Positions 23,146-29,506 of a stretch of 40,935 nucleotides of DNA are shown here, piece after piece. Position 1 is the stretch's first letter, and the number at the start of each line of letters is the position of its first letter. The notes beneath the pieces were generated by a model, which searched no databases, had not been told where the DNA came from, and saw only the letters and a program-made list of their open reading frames with translations. Both the position numbers and the translations under genes were made by a program. Source of the stretch: a virus; the IMG/VR virus record IMGVR_UViG_3300021959_000110, positions 1 through 40,935 of that record. One strand, given 5' to 3'.

Positions 23146-23367
23146 ATGAATACCGAATACCAATTCACAGGTTTTGAATACAAACGTGCTTCTGTTGAGG
23201 TCGACACAATGACCCCTGAAAACAAGCGTGACATTCCTTGTGATGGTTGTCCTCTTGCAGCTACTTGCGCTGCCAACTACACCGAATGTTCAGCGTTTCG
23301 TAATTGGGCTTCTACTGGCGACTACAAAGACGCCGATGTTCAACGCCTAATCCGCGCTTCTAAGTAA
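23146..23367 (+). CDS. Small cysteine-motif protein
   Basis: A 73-aa protein with four cysteines in CDGCPLAATCAANYTEC followed by SAFRNWASTGDY. The compact C-x2-C-x5-C-x6-C pattern could bind zinc or an Fe-S cluster. I recall this as a common small protein of marine T4-like phages with no assigned role. The start is set by the promoter and the short leader; ATG 23122 in frame is an alternative. Confidence 0.75.
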   Translation: MNTEYQFTGFEYKRASVEVDTMTPENKRDIPCDGCPLAATCAANYTECSAFRNWASTGDYKDADVQRLIRASK

Positions 23368-23377
23368 TTTTGAGGCG

Positions 23378-23427
23378 AGATAACTGGAGATTAAATGGTC
23401 TAGGGCATACTGCCACTGAATATCTTT
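23378..23427 (+). repeat. Tandem structured repeat, copy 1
   Basis: AGATAACTGG, an 11-base variable window (agattaaatgg), then a 29-base block containing TCTAGGGCATACTGCCACTG and ending ATATCTTT. AGATA can pair with TATCT, and GGCA with TGCC, giving a two-stem fold. No coding sequence lies here. Confidence 0.8.
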
Positions 23428-23429
23428 TA

Positions 23430-23480
23430 AGATAACTGGCGACCATAACGATCTAGGGCATAGTGCCACTGAATATCTTT
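23430..23480 (+). repeat. Tandem structured repeat, copy 2
   Basis: Matches copy 1 over the first 10 and last 29 bases with one change (loop C to G), while the window between (cgaccataacga) is unrelated and one base longer. The outer stem AAGATA/TATCTT is kept. The next gene's ribosome-binding site follows 7 bases later, so the pair forms its 5' leader. Confidence 0.8.
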
Positions 23481-23496
23481 CCCATAGGATGGTTCA

Positions 23497-23706
23497 ATGA
23501 AAACTATTATTTTAATCACATATCTAGGTAGCAATCTTTTAAGTCAAGCTACCTATGACACAATGGACTCTTGTATGGTTGCACGAGAAAGTATGTTGAA
23601 ACAACCACAAGTACAGGCATTTTGCGTCTATAGAGACAAACGCAAAGAAATCGATCCTTCTAGTTTTTTTCGAGCATTCGAAGAAATGATGAAAAATCCT
23701 TCTTGA
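23497..23706 (+). CDS. Small unknown protein
   Basis: A 69-aa protein (MKTIILITYLGSNLLSQATYDTMDSCMVARESML...FFRAFEEMMKNPS). It has a short hydrophobic start, two cysteines, and GGATGG as Shine-Dalgarno. No family recognised. It lies downstream of the tandem structured repeats, which may control it. Confidence 0.65.
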   Translation: MKTIILITYLGSNLLSQATYDTMDSCMVARESMLKQPQVQAFCVYRDKRKEIDPSSFFRAFEEMMKNPS

Positions 23707-23809
23707 CAAATGAAGATTGTTGATTTAGAATACGAAAGATGGTTAAGAGATCCTAGATTCTCTGAAGCCGTCGATAATCTTGATATCGGTACAATATGGG
23801 AGTGGATTA

Positions 23810-24189
<380 letters not shown>

Positions 24190-24193
<4 letters not shown>

Positions 24194-24441
24194 CGAAGAC
24201 CATTATCCATATTAATAAAAATCTGAAACAATCTAATGACAAACATGGTAGAACGTTGCCTGTGTGTCGTGTAGAAGAAAATGGTCAAACTTGGTATGGC
24301 AGTGCTGTAGATATTCTTGGGCCTAGCAAGATGGTTTATAGTCCAGACAAGCCAAGAAAATGTGGCGCTAAACTTTGGATTGAAACTGATAGTGAAATAG
24401 TTATTCATGATAAGACTACATATTCAGAAATGAGGCGATGA
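24190..24441 (+). CDS. Small conserved-type phage protein
   Basis: An 83-aa protein (MTKTIIHINKNLKQSNDKHGRTLPVCRVEENGQTWYGSAVDILGPSKMVYS...). It overlaps the previous frame by ATGA, which argues that ribosomes do reach the end of the tRNA-containing frame. The beta-rich pattern with a GQTWYG centre recalls a small phage family of unknown function. Confidence 0.72.
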
Positions 24442-24530
24442 TGAAACTTACAATTGTAATATTTTCTTTAATGGCGGCCGCATTTCTTGCAGGAATGGAG
24501 TTTGCTGATGCACTCAATTCCTTAAACTGA
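24438..24530 (+). CDS. Tiny membrane or exported peptide
   Basis: A 30-aa peptide (MMKLTIVIFSLMAAAFLAGMEFADALNSLN) overlapping the previous gene by ATGA. The hydrophobic stretch of about 17 residues is a membrane segment or a signal peptide with almost no mature part. Function unknown. Confidence 0.55.
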   Translation: MMKLTIVIFSLMAAAFLAGMEFADALNSLN

Positions 24531-24544
24531 AAAGGAAATCAACA

Positions 24545-24769
24545 ATGGCGGAATGGGAAAAATATCTATCACCACATGGACAAAGAAAAGAAACCTGTGA
24601 ATATGTCGTTGGCAGGTTTGATTTAACTCCAGAATATAGAAATAACGCCACCATTAGAAGGTGGGTTGAATGTAGTAAGATGAGACTTGCAGAAATAGCA
24701 AAAGAAGAGTATATGCAAGCTTACTGGCAAGCTTATAGGGATGCTCAAATACTACATCAAGGGTGTTGA
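24545..24769 (+). CDS. Small unknown protein
   Basis: A 74-aa helical protein (MAEWEKYLSPHGQRKETCEYVVGRFDLTPEYRNNATIRRWVECSKMRLAEIAKEEY...). AAAGGAAATCAACA gives the Shine-Dalgarno. Two cysteines and a Trp/Tyr-rich end; not recognised. Confidence 0.68.
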   Translation: MAEWEKYLSPHGQRKETCEYVVGRFDLTPEYRNNATIRRWVECSKMRLAEIAKEEYMQAYWQAYRDAQILHQGC

Positions 24770-24771
24770 CA

Positions 24772-24948
24772 ATGAAATATAAAATAATGTATCTTATTGG
24801 TGAAAAAGAAGGTATCTTTTATGATAAAGACTATCTAAAAAAAGATGGTGAACTTCTTACATTTGATACTGAAGAAGCAGCAGAAGAATATCGTCGTGGC
24901 CATAAAAGATGGCATGTTGTAGAACATAAAGGAGATGTAACTTGTTAG
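24772..24948 (+). CDS. Small unknown protein
   Basis: A 58-aa protein (MKYKIMYLIGEKEGIFYDKDYLKKDGELLTFDTEEAAEEYRRGHKRWHVVEHK). ATG 24772 is preferred over the TTG at 24763, which overlaps the upstream gene. The alpha/beta pattern with a TEEAAEEY helix is shared by many small phage proteins of unknown role. Confidence 0.66.
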   Translation: MKYKIMYLIGEKEGIFYDKDYLKKDGELLTFDTEEAAEEYRRGHKRWHVVEHKGDVTC

Positions 24949-25145
24949 AAGAATCTTTACCTTTATTTGAAAAAGAATCACTTGCTGATCGTATGATGAG
25001 AGACAAGACAGCAAGAAGTCGCCGTAGAGAAACAAAAGTGATAGCCAAAACACAGATATATAAAGAGCAGAAGGATGCTAAAGAGCGTCTTCGTGCTAAG
25101 AGATTATTGCAAAAACAAAAACGGCGATCTATTGGGAAGAAATAA
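24942..25145 (+). CDS. Small basic protein with TTG start
   Basis: A 67-aa protein, strongly basic (RDKTARSRRRETKVIAK, KDAKERLRAKRLLQKQKRRSIGKK). The start is TTG 24942, with AAAGGAG exactly 7 bases upstream; there is no suitable ATG. It overlaps the preceding gene by 7 bases. Nucleic-acid binding is plausible from charge alone. Confidence 0.65.
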   Translation: MLEESLPLFEKESLADRMMRDKTARSRRRETKVIAKTQIYKEQKDAKERLRAKRLLQKQKRRSIGKK

Positions 25146-25889
25146 ATGGAAGAAGATTATACAATATCAGAAGTTAAAGAACTTGTTTTTGATGAACAAA
25201 ATTTAAATCTTACTGTAATGGGTAAAAAAGACAATCTTGCTTTAATGGATCATTTTATAGGAATATATGATGATTTTATGTCGATTGAAGATTGCAGGAG
25301 AACTATTACAGAATTTGATGAATATGAAAGACACGGACTTGGTATGAATCGTCAGCAACACGACGGTGTTTCAAAACACTTGAAAGACGATTTTAATATG
25401 TTTCAAGAAAATTTACTTCAGCAAAATATAGATGATCGTATGCGTAATGATACTGGCGAAGGAGATATGGCACCGCCTCTTGAAATAGATATGGGAAGAA
25501 CCTTTAGTACTGCTAATTTCTTTTTAGATCAATTTTTTAATTATGTTTGGCAAGATTACACGGCTCGTTATCCTATTTTGACAGAAACAGGAGTAACCAT
25601 TCGACACTTAAAATATCAAAGAACACACATTGGTCAAGGATATCATGTTTGGCATACTGAAGACCTGGGACTAGCATATGATGATCGATGTGCTGTTTTT
25701 ATGTTATATTTAAATGATGTACATGAAGGAGGCGAGACAGAATTTCTTTATTATCCTGGCAGAATATCTCCAAGAGCTGGTAGACTTATTGTATGGCCTG
25801 CTGGTTATACGCATGTACACCGAGGTAATCCACCGATTAGTAACACTAAATATGTATTGACTGGATGGGTTCAATATAGTCACAATTAA
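25146..25889 (+). CDS. 2OG-Fe(II) dioxygenase (prolyl 4-hydroxylase-like)
   Basis: A 247-aa protein with an N-terminal recognition part (FIGIYDDFMSIEDCRRTITEF) and a double-stranded beta-helix core: YHVWHTEDLGLAYDDRCAVFMLYLNDVHEGGETEF, then GRLIVWPAGYTHVHRGNPP and TKYVLTGW. The iron ligands are His in WHTE (with Glu where Asp is usual) and His in THVH; Lys of TKYVLT would bind 2-oxoglutarate. Such enzymes are frequent in T4-like marine phages and may hydroxylate proteins or nucleotides. Substrate unknown. Confidence 0.87.
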   Translation: MEEDYTISEVKELVFDEQNLNLTVMGKKDNLALMDHFIGIYDDFMSIEDCRRTITEFDEYERHGLGMNRQQHDGVSKHLKDDFNMFQENLLQQNIDDRMRNDTGEGDMAPPLEIDMGRTFSTANFFLDQFFNYVWQDYTARYPILTETGVTIRHLKYQRTHIGQGYHVWHTEDLGLAYDDRCAVFMLYLNDVHEGGETEFLYYPGRISPRAGRLIVWPAGYTHVHRGNPPISNTKYVLTGWVQYSHN

Positions 25890-25900
25890 GGAGTAAACCT

Positions 25901-26197
25901 ATGTGGGATATGATCGACAGATTATTCGGTGACACATTGTGGATCTGGACAGCTATACTAGGTTCATTAGCAGGCGCTGCGTTTTTGGCATACTTCAAAG
26001 ATACCAAAGCGGGTCTATGGGCTTATGCACAGTTAGATAAGTTCTTAGACACACTGGTTGCTAAATTTGGATGGACTTGGCTCGAACAACCAGAAGATTC
26101 TTGGAGAAAGAAGTATCCAAAAATCACCAAAAAAATTGATGAACTAGAAGACAGAATTAAAAAATTAGAAAGAAAGTCGCGGTCGTCGAAGAAATAA
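25901..26197 (+). CDS. Small membrane-anchored coiled-coil protein
   Basis: A 98-aa protein with one transmembrane segment (LWIWTAILGSLAGAAFLAYF, about 13-32). A Trp-rich linker follows, then a charged coiled coil (KKIDELEDRIKKLERKSRSSKK). GGAG upstream. It could be a lysis or membrane-remodelling factor; the family is common in marine T4-like phages but unassigned. Confidence 0.7.
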   Translation: MWDMIDRLFGDTLWIWTAILGSLAGAAFLAYFKDTKAGLWAYAQLDKFLDTLVAKFGWTWLEQPEDSWRKKYPKITKKIDELEDRIKKLERKSRSSKK

Positions 26198-26386
26198 ATG
26201 ATAAAACCAATAAGGCCAGATCGTGTAAATGACTATTCGAAATATATGTTAAAGTCACTTATGTTATTTTGTGGCATACCTTTTATTTTCGGTCTGTTCG
26301 TTAAACCTCTAGCTCTGGCCTTAATCATTTTTATTTCAGATTATCTATGGCATTTAAAAGAAAAAGCAATTGAAAATGATGAATGA
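26198..26386 (+). CDS. Small membrane protein
   Basis: A 62-aa protein with one long or two short hydrophobic segments (LMLFCGIPFIFGLFVKPLALALIIFISDYLW). It starts immediately after the preceding stop. No family recognised; pairing with the upstream membrane protein is likely from the arrangement. Confidence 0.66.
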   Translation: MIKPIRPDRVNDYSKYMLKSLMLFCGIPFIFGLFVKPLALALIIFISDYLWHLKEKAIENDE

Positions 26387-26430
26387 TAAATAGTCTTACT
26401 TAAGTTTACTTAATTTTTGGGAGACTAGTT

Positions 26431-27195
26431 ATGGCAATTTCAGACCTTTCTTTTAAAGACAAATCATTATTGTTCGCTAAACTTGCTTCGATTGCTTATT
26501 CAGATGACGTTAAAGACGTTAAAAAGAAAGTGAAAGAATTTGGTTTTACCGCGATTGAATTCTATAATCTTGCCGGAGCACAGGCATATCGTTTTCAAAA
26601 CAAAGACGATTGCGTCATTGCTTGTAGAGGCACACAACCAACAGAATTTAACGATATCAAAGCAGACTTACAGGCACTACCAGTTGTAGCAGAAACAGTT
26701 AGTCGTGTACATCGTGGCTTTAAGGCAGAGGTAGACGAATTGTGGCCACATGTGCTTGAAGATATTCAGGCGGTAACAGCAAAACAAAAGTTGTGGTTCT
26801 GTGGTCATAGTTTAGGTGCAGCAATGGCAACTATTATGGCCAGTCGTTGTCACTTATACGAAGGCATTCCACCAGTAGAAGAACTATACACATATGGATC
26901 ACCTAGAGTAGGTTGGAAAAAATATGTAGATAGTTTGGCAGTTACACATCATCGCTGGGTCAACAATAACGATATTGTTACTCGTGTACCATTAAGAATT
27001 ATGGGGTACAGACACCACGGTACAGAACATTATATGAACGCATATGGAAATGTTCGTAATGCGACAGGATGGCAAAGAGTCAAAGATCGTTGGCGCGGTA
27101 TGCTGATGGGCCTAAAGAAAGGCAAGATAGATAATTTCTCTGATCATTCTATGGTAGAGTACATAGGCAATTTAGAAAGATATGTTAAGGAATAA
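26431..27195 (+). CDS. Class 3 lipase
   Basis: A 254-aa alpha/beta hydrolase. The nucleophile elbow is GHSLGAAMA (WFCGHSLGAAMATIMASR), with the oxyanion-side CRGTQPTEFNDIKADL, the Asp region NNDIVTRVPLRIMGYRHHG, and a late His in FSDHSMVEYIG. It would hydrolyse lipid esters, perhaps host membrane lipids for lysis or nutrient release. No signal peptide, so it acts in the cytoplasm until lysis. GGGAG upstream of ATG 26431. Confidence 0.9.
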   Translation: MAISDLSFKDKSLLFAKLASIAYSDDVKDVKKKVKEFGFTAIEFYNLAGAQAYRFQNKDDCVIACRGTQPTEFNDIKADLQALPVVAETVSRVHRGFKAEVDELWPHVLEDIQAVTAKQKLWFCGHSLGAAMATIMASRCHLYEGIPPVEELYTYGSPRVGWKKYVDSLAVTHHRWVNNNDIVTRVPLRIMGYRHHGTEHYMNAYGNVRNATGWQRVKDRWRGMLMGLKKGKIDNFSDHSMVEYIGNLERYVKE

Positions 27196-27213
27196 AAAAC
27201 TTTCTTTTTTCTG

Positions 27214-27242
27214 TTGACATTTATGACCGAATCGATTATATT
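27214..27242 (+). promoter_or_regulatory. Sigma70-like promoter with MKTNR leader
   Basis: TTGACA, 17 bases, TATATT. Seven bases later the transcript opens with ATGAAAACGAATCGAG (27249-27264). Here the leader frame ends at TAA overlapping the gene start (TAAATG), making an 8-codon upstream peptide MKTNREVK. Confidence 0.82.
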
Positions 27243-27275
27243 AAGAATATGAAAACGAATCGAGAAGTGAAATAA

Positions 27276-27635
27276 ATGCACAACTACATAGATCATGAAG
27301 AAATTCCTTCGAATATTGCATCATATCTACTGACTGTGGCTGATGCAGATAACATCGCAGAACTATCTTTAGAAGATATCAACAGTTTCTTAAACGGAGT
27401 TGAAGAAATGGTCGATTACAAGGGAGTTGACTACGATGACCGTCATGGAGGTCCTTTTGACCGCGGCTCTGCTGATTCATACTACGGCCGTGTACGCGAT
27501 CCTCATTACTTTGTAGGAGATACCTACAACAGTACTATGAAAGGCATTAGAGAAATGACTAATGCTGAGATTGATGCCTACCATGCAGGTTATGATTACA
27601 ATGAGTCTATGGGAGACAAGAAGGACTGGGGTTGA
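27276..27635 (+). CDS. Conserved-type phage protein, unknown
   Basis: A 119-aa acidic protein. An N-terminal helix (SLEDINSFLNGVEEMVDYKG) is followed by a distinctive Gly/Tyr/Asp-rich segment DDRHGGPFDRGSADSYYGR and RDPHYFVGDTYNSTM. I recall that middle motif in short proteins of other marine phages but not a function. The gene is the first of the unit driven by the promoter at 27214. Confidence 0.75.
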   Translation: MHNYIDHEEIPSNIASYLLTVADADNIAELSLEDINSFLNGVEEMVDYKGVDYDDRHGGPFDRGSADSYYGRVRDPHYFVGDTYNSTMKGIREMTNAEIDAYHAGYDYNESMGDKKDWG

Positions 27636-27805
27636 TGAACTTAAATGAAACGAATCGAAAAGACGCAATGGATCTTTGGAAGACCAAATTTCCAGTCTTC
27701 GATTGGGAAACTGTAAAAAGAGTAGCCCAAAATCCTCGTGTGAATGATATTAGAGAATTGGAGGAAACTCTCAATAAAATTATTCTAAACAGAGTTAATA
27801 AGTAA
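27635..27805 (+). CDS. Small unknown protein
   Basis: A 56-aa protein (MNLNETNRKDAMDLWKTKFPVFDWETVKRVAQNPRVNDIRELEETLNKIIL). It overlaps the previous stop by 1 base (TGATG). Helical and basic; unrecognised. It begins with a sequence similar at DNA level to the MKTNR leader (ATGAAACGAATCGAAAAG at 27644). The tRNA pair follows 5 bases after its stop. Confidence 0.62.
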   Translation: MNLNETNRKDAMDLWKTKFPVFDWETVKRVAQNPRVNDIRELEETLNKIILNRVNK

Positions 27806-27810
27806 GTTAC

Positions 27811-27886
27811 GCTGGTATAGCTCAGTTGGTAGAGCAGGGGTTTTGTAAACCTCAGGTCCCGAGTTCAAGTCTTGGTGCCAGCACCA
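27811..27886 (+). tRNA. tRNA-Thr (UGU)
   Basis: A full cloverleaf: acceptor GCTGGTA/TGCCAGC with one G-T pair, D arm with GTTGGTA, anticodon stem GGGGT/ACCTC. Loop TTTGTAA gives anticodon TGT. CCA is encoded. Confidence 0.96.
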
Positions 27887-27892
27887 TATTTG

Positions 27893-27967
27893 GGCCCCAT
27901 CGTCTAGCGGTTAGGACGCGGCCCTTTCACGGCTGAAACAGGAGTTCGATTCTCCTTGGGGTCACCA
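27893..27967 (+). tRNA. tRNA-Glu (UUC)
   Basis: A full cloverleaf: acceptor GGCCCCA/TGGGGTC, anticodon stem CGGCC/GGCTG with loop CTTTCAC (anticodon TTC), T arm GGAGTTCGATTCTCC. CCA is encoded. It lies 6 bases from tRNA-Thr, so the two are probably processed from one transcript. Confidence 0.96.
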
Positions 27968-27987
27968 AATTTAAAAAGGAAGTGATT

Positions 27988-28146
27988 ATGTCAAAGAAGC
28001 ATATCAATATTGAACTAGACCCAGCGGATCGGGAATGGGAATATGATGGCGATGGCAATAAGATATACAAACTAGAAGCTGGTTTTAGTAAAAAAACGAT
28101 ATGGGAAAAAAATGAAAAATCACTTGACAAAGATGATAAAGAGTGA
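27988..28146 (+). CDS. Small unknown protein
   Basis: A 52-aa acidic protein (MSKKHINIELDPADREWEYDGDGNKIYKLEAGFSKKTIWEKNEKSLDK...). AAAGGAAGTG provides the Shine-Dalgarno. Unrecognised. Its last codons overlap the promoter at 28124. Confidence 0.65.
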   Translation: MSKKHINIELDPADREWEYDGDGNKIYKLEAGFSKKTIWEKNEKSLDKDDKE

Positions 28147-28152
28147 TAATAT
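28124..28152 (+). promoter_or_regulatory. Sigma70-like promoter of the ribozyme transcript
   Basis: TTGACA, 17 bases, TAATAT, overlapping the 3' end of the preceding gene. The transcript would carry about 215 bases of leader, including the hammerhead ribozyme, before the gene at 28375. Confidence 0.8.
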
Positions 28153-28195
28153 ATAAAAATGATTGAGAAATTCATCTTGATCATACAAAGGAGAT

Positions 28196-28288
28196 GGCGA
28201 CTCACATGCCGCAACGTCAAGGACTATATGTTATACGTTGAAAGGTGAGCTTATGTAGAACGTCCTGAGCATGACATTAAACTGCTCA
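28196..28288 (+). other. Structured leader upstream of the ribozyme
   Basis: A noncoding leader with several complementary segments: CAACGT/ACGTTG (28212 and about 28234), GTGAGC/GCTCAC (28244 and 28284), and competing TGAGCA/TGCTCA directly abutting ribozyme stem I. A 15-codon frame (ATG 28195, MATHMPQRQGLYVIR) is present but its Shine-Dalgarno spacing is poor. It may be a folded domain that influences ribozyme activity. Confidence 0.45.
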
Positions 28289-28335
28289 CTGCCTCTGATG
28301 AGTCCGTAGGGACGAAACACTAAGGTGTCAGGCAG
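28289..28335 (+). ncRNA. Hammerhead ribozyme, type I
   Basis: All core positions are present. Stem I is CTGCCT with AGGCAG (6 bp, open end), then CTGATGA (28295-28301). Stem II is GTCC-GTAG-GGAC (28302-28313), then GAAA (28314-28317). Stem III is ACAC with GTGT around loop TAAG, then cleavage-site C28329. Scission is predicted between C28329 and A28330, 45 bases before the start codon of the next gene. Stem I is open, hence type I. The tight core and perfect stems make chance very unlikely. Confidence 0.93.
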
Positions 28336-28374
28336 CAAGACTGTCAATCTTAAACTGAAATGAGGTATAATATT

Positions 28375-28629
28375 ATGACTACATCTAAGACTTCTCGCGT
28401 ACTTGAGGCTTTCAAGGCAGGCGAGCAAATGACTTCAAAGCAGATTCGCGCACGTTTCGGCGTCGCCAATCCTACTGCGATGGTCAACACACTTCGTCAA
28501 ACGGGTTATGCTATCTATAGCAATGCTCGTACTAACAAGAAGGGTGAAACTCGCAACTTCTATCGCCTAGGTACTCCTAGTCGCGCTGTAGTTGCAGCCG
28601 GTTACCGCGCTCTAGCGGCAGCTGCTTAA
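28375..28629 (+). CDS. Small winged-helix-like DNA-binding protein
   Basis: An 84-aa protein: TSRVLEAFKAGEQMTSKQIRARFGVANPTAMVNTLRQTGYAIYSN is a helix-turn-helix with recognition helix NPTAMVNTLRQ, followed by a beta wing and NFYRLGTPSRAVV. ATG 28375 has GAGG 9 bases upstream; the ATG 28360 frame adds MRYNI with no Shine-Dalgarno. It probably regulates transcription or packs DNA. Codon use is rich and the gene ends before two hairpins, so it may be strongly expressed from the ribozyme-processed mRNA. Confidence 0.8.
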   Translation: MTTSKTSRVLEAFKAGEQMTSKQIRARFGVANPTAMVNTLRQTGYAIYSNARTNKKGETRNFYRLGTPSRAVVAAGYRALAAAA

Positions 28630-28637
28630 CCAGTTAA

Positions 28638-28681
28638 GGGAGGAGGTTTTTCCTTTCTCACTTTCTCTGTTACCTCCTCCC
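28638..28681 (+). terminator. Long-stem hairpin after the ribozyme gene
   Basis: GGGAGGAGGT pairs perfectly with ACCTCCTCCC (10 bp) around a 24-base pyrimidine-rich loop, 8 bases after the stop. Only a weak T tract follows (TTGGTTTT), so it may protect the 3' end rather than terminate alone. Confidence 0.6.
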
Positions 28682-28697
28682 ATTGGTTTTAAAAAGA

Positions 28698-28725
28698 AAA
28701 AAGGCGCTTTCGAGTGCCTTTTTTT
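28698..28725 (+). terminator. Rho-independent terminator with UUCG loop
   Basis: AAAAAGGCGCT, loop TTCG, AGTGCCTTTTTTT. It has a strong T run that directly abuts the -35 box of the next promoter. Confidence 0.94.
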
Positions 28726-28726
28726 G

Positions 28727-28755
28727 TTGCCATTTTCAACCGAATCACATATATT
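28727..28755 (+). promoter_or_regulatory. Sigma70-like promoter with MKTNR leader
   Basis: TTGCCA, 17 bases, TATATT. ATGAAAACGAATCGAA (28762-28777) begins 7 bases after the -10 box, as at 14428 and 27249. Confidence 0.75.
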
Positions 28756-28788
28756 AACATTATGAAAACGAATCGAAAGCGAATCGAA

Positions 28789-29013
28789 ATGAACATTCAA
28801 ACAGATAACCGAGAAATGAAGAGAGTCAATTTAAGGCAAATGAGTTCATTGGCGAAAACTCTTCGTTCTAAACTAGCCGTAGTATATGCTCTTGACGCTG
28901 ATCTTGAGGACGCTTATTGTTATGATTTGCGTGATCAATTGACAAGAATTTCTAAATCACTTGAAGAACTTGAAACTTCGATTTCTCGTGCTAATGTAAA
29001 AAATGGAATATAA
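28789..29013 (+). CDS. Small helical protein
   Basis: A 74-aa protein (MNIQTDNREMKRVNLRQMSSLAKTLRSKLAVVYALDADLEDAYCYDLRDQLTRISKSLEELETSISRAN), almost all helix. There is no purine-rich Shine-Dalgarno before ATG 28789. The in-frame leader ATG 28762 would add MKTNRKRIE and could be the true, leaderless start. Function unknown. Confidence 0.66.
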   Translation: MNIQTDNREMKRVNLRQMSSLAKTLRSKLAVVYALDADLEDAYCYDLRDQLTRISKSLEELETSISRANVKNGI

Positions 29014-29016
29014 ATA
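29009..29016 (+). promoter_or_regulatory. Possible late promoter
   Basis: TATAAATA overlaps the stop of the previous gene and lies 25 bases before the next start. Moderate support, as AT-rich sequence produces such strings by chance. Confidence 0.45.
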
Positions 29017-29040
29017 GATAACTTGTCGGACGGGAGAAGA

Positions 29041-29223
29041 ATGATGGAACAGAATATTAAAGAAATCATTATTGATGCTTTACGAGAAGCAGACATTATG
29101 GAGCAAGGACGATCTAAGTACGACTATGAAAATGTCCTTTATGTCGCAGAAAGGTTGTCTGGAGTTCCATATTCTTGGATTAAAGAAGTAGATAAAAGGG
29201 AAAGGCTATGTGGCGCGCGGTAG
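29041..29223 (+). CDS. Small unknown protein
   Basis: A 60-aa protein (MMEQNIKEIIIDALREADIMEQGRSKYDYENVLYVAERLSGVPYSWIKEV). GGGAG lies 4 bases before ATG 29041 and 7 before ATG 29044, so the second Met may be the real start. Helical, unrecognised. Confidence 0.66.
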   Translation: MMEQNIKEIIIDALREADIMEQGRSKYDYENVLYVAERLSGVPYSWIKEVDKRERLCGAR

Positions 29224-29387
29224 AAACTAGAGAATATCAAGATGGCACTAAAGTAGACGCCATGATATATTTTGCATATCAAGCAACAGCGGAAGAGTAC
29301 AAATCAATGGCGCTTAAAAAATTTATTAGGTGTTCTAATGGTCAAGATTATGTCGTTTCCGATATAAATATAAACGAAGCTCAGTAA
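29208..29387 (+). CDS. Small unknown protein
   Basis: A 59-aa protein (MWRAVETREYQDGTKVDAMIYFAYQATAEEYKSMALKKFIRCSNGQDY...), overlapping the previous gene by 16 bases with AAAGG upstream. A TATAAATA string occurs inside its last codons (29363). Unrecognised. Confidence 0.62.
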   Translation: MWRAVETREYQDGTKVDAMIYFAYQATAEEYKSMALKKFIRCSNGQDYVVSDININEAQ

Positions 29388-29438
29388 TCAAGACTTGAGG
29401 ATAAAACTTATATCCTATATAGTTAAAGAGCCTTCAGA

Positions 29439-29470
29439 AAGAGCCGTAACCCGTTTACGGCTCTTTTTCT
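29439..29470 (+). terminator. Rho-independent terminator before the late region
   Basis: AAGAGCCGTAA pairs with TTACGGCTCTT around CCCGT, followed by TTTCTTT. It separates the early genes from the late promoter next to it. A weak TTGAGG-17-TATAGT (29395-29423) lies just upstream, which would make a tiny RNA if real. Confidence 0.92.
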
Positions 29471-29474
29471 TTCA

Positions 29475-29482
29475 TATAAATA
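29475..29482 (+). promoter_or_regulatory. T4-type late promoter
   Basis: TATAAATA immediately after the terminator and 25 bases before a large gene. Same terminator-then-TATAAATA arrangement as at 9474-9522. Confidence 0.82.
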
Positions 29483-29506
29483 CTTGCAACAGATTGCGAG
29501 GAAACA

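Noticed and set aside
23378-23480. A known tandem riboswitch (glycine, guanidine-II, glutamine, preQ1)
   Set aside because: None of the conserved core sequences of those classes that I know are present, and the internal window is hypervariable.
26387-26396. GATAAATA before the lipase gene as a late promoter
   Set aside because: It differs from the TATAAATA consensus at the first base, and no terminator or late gene supports it.
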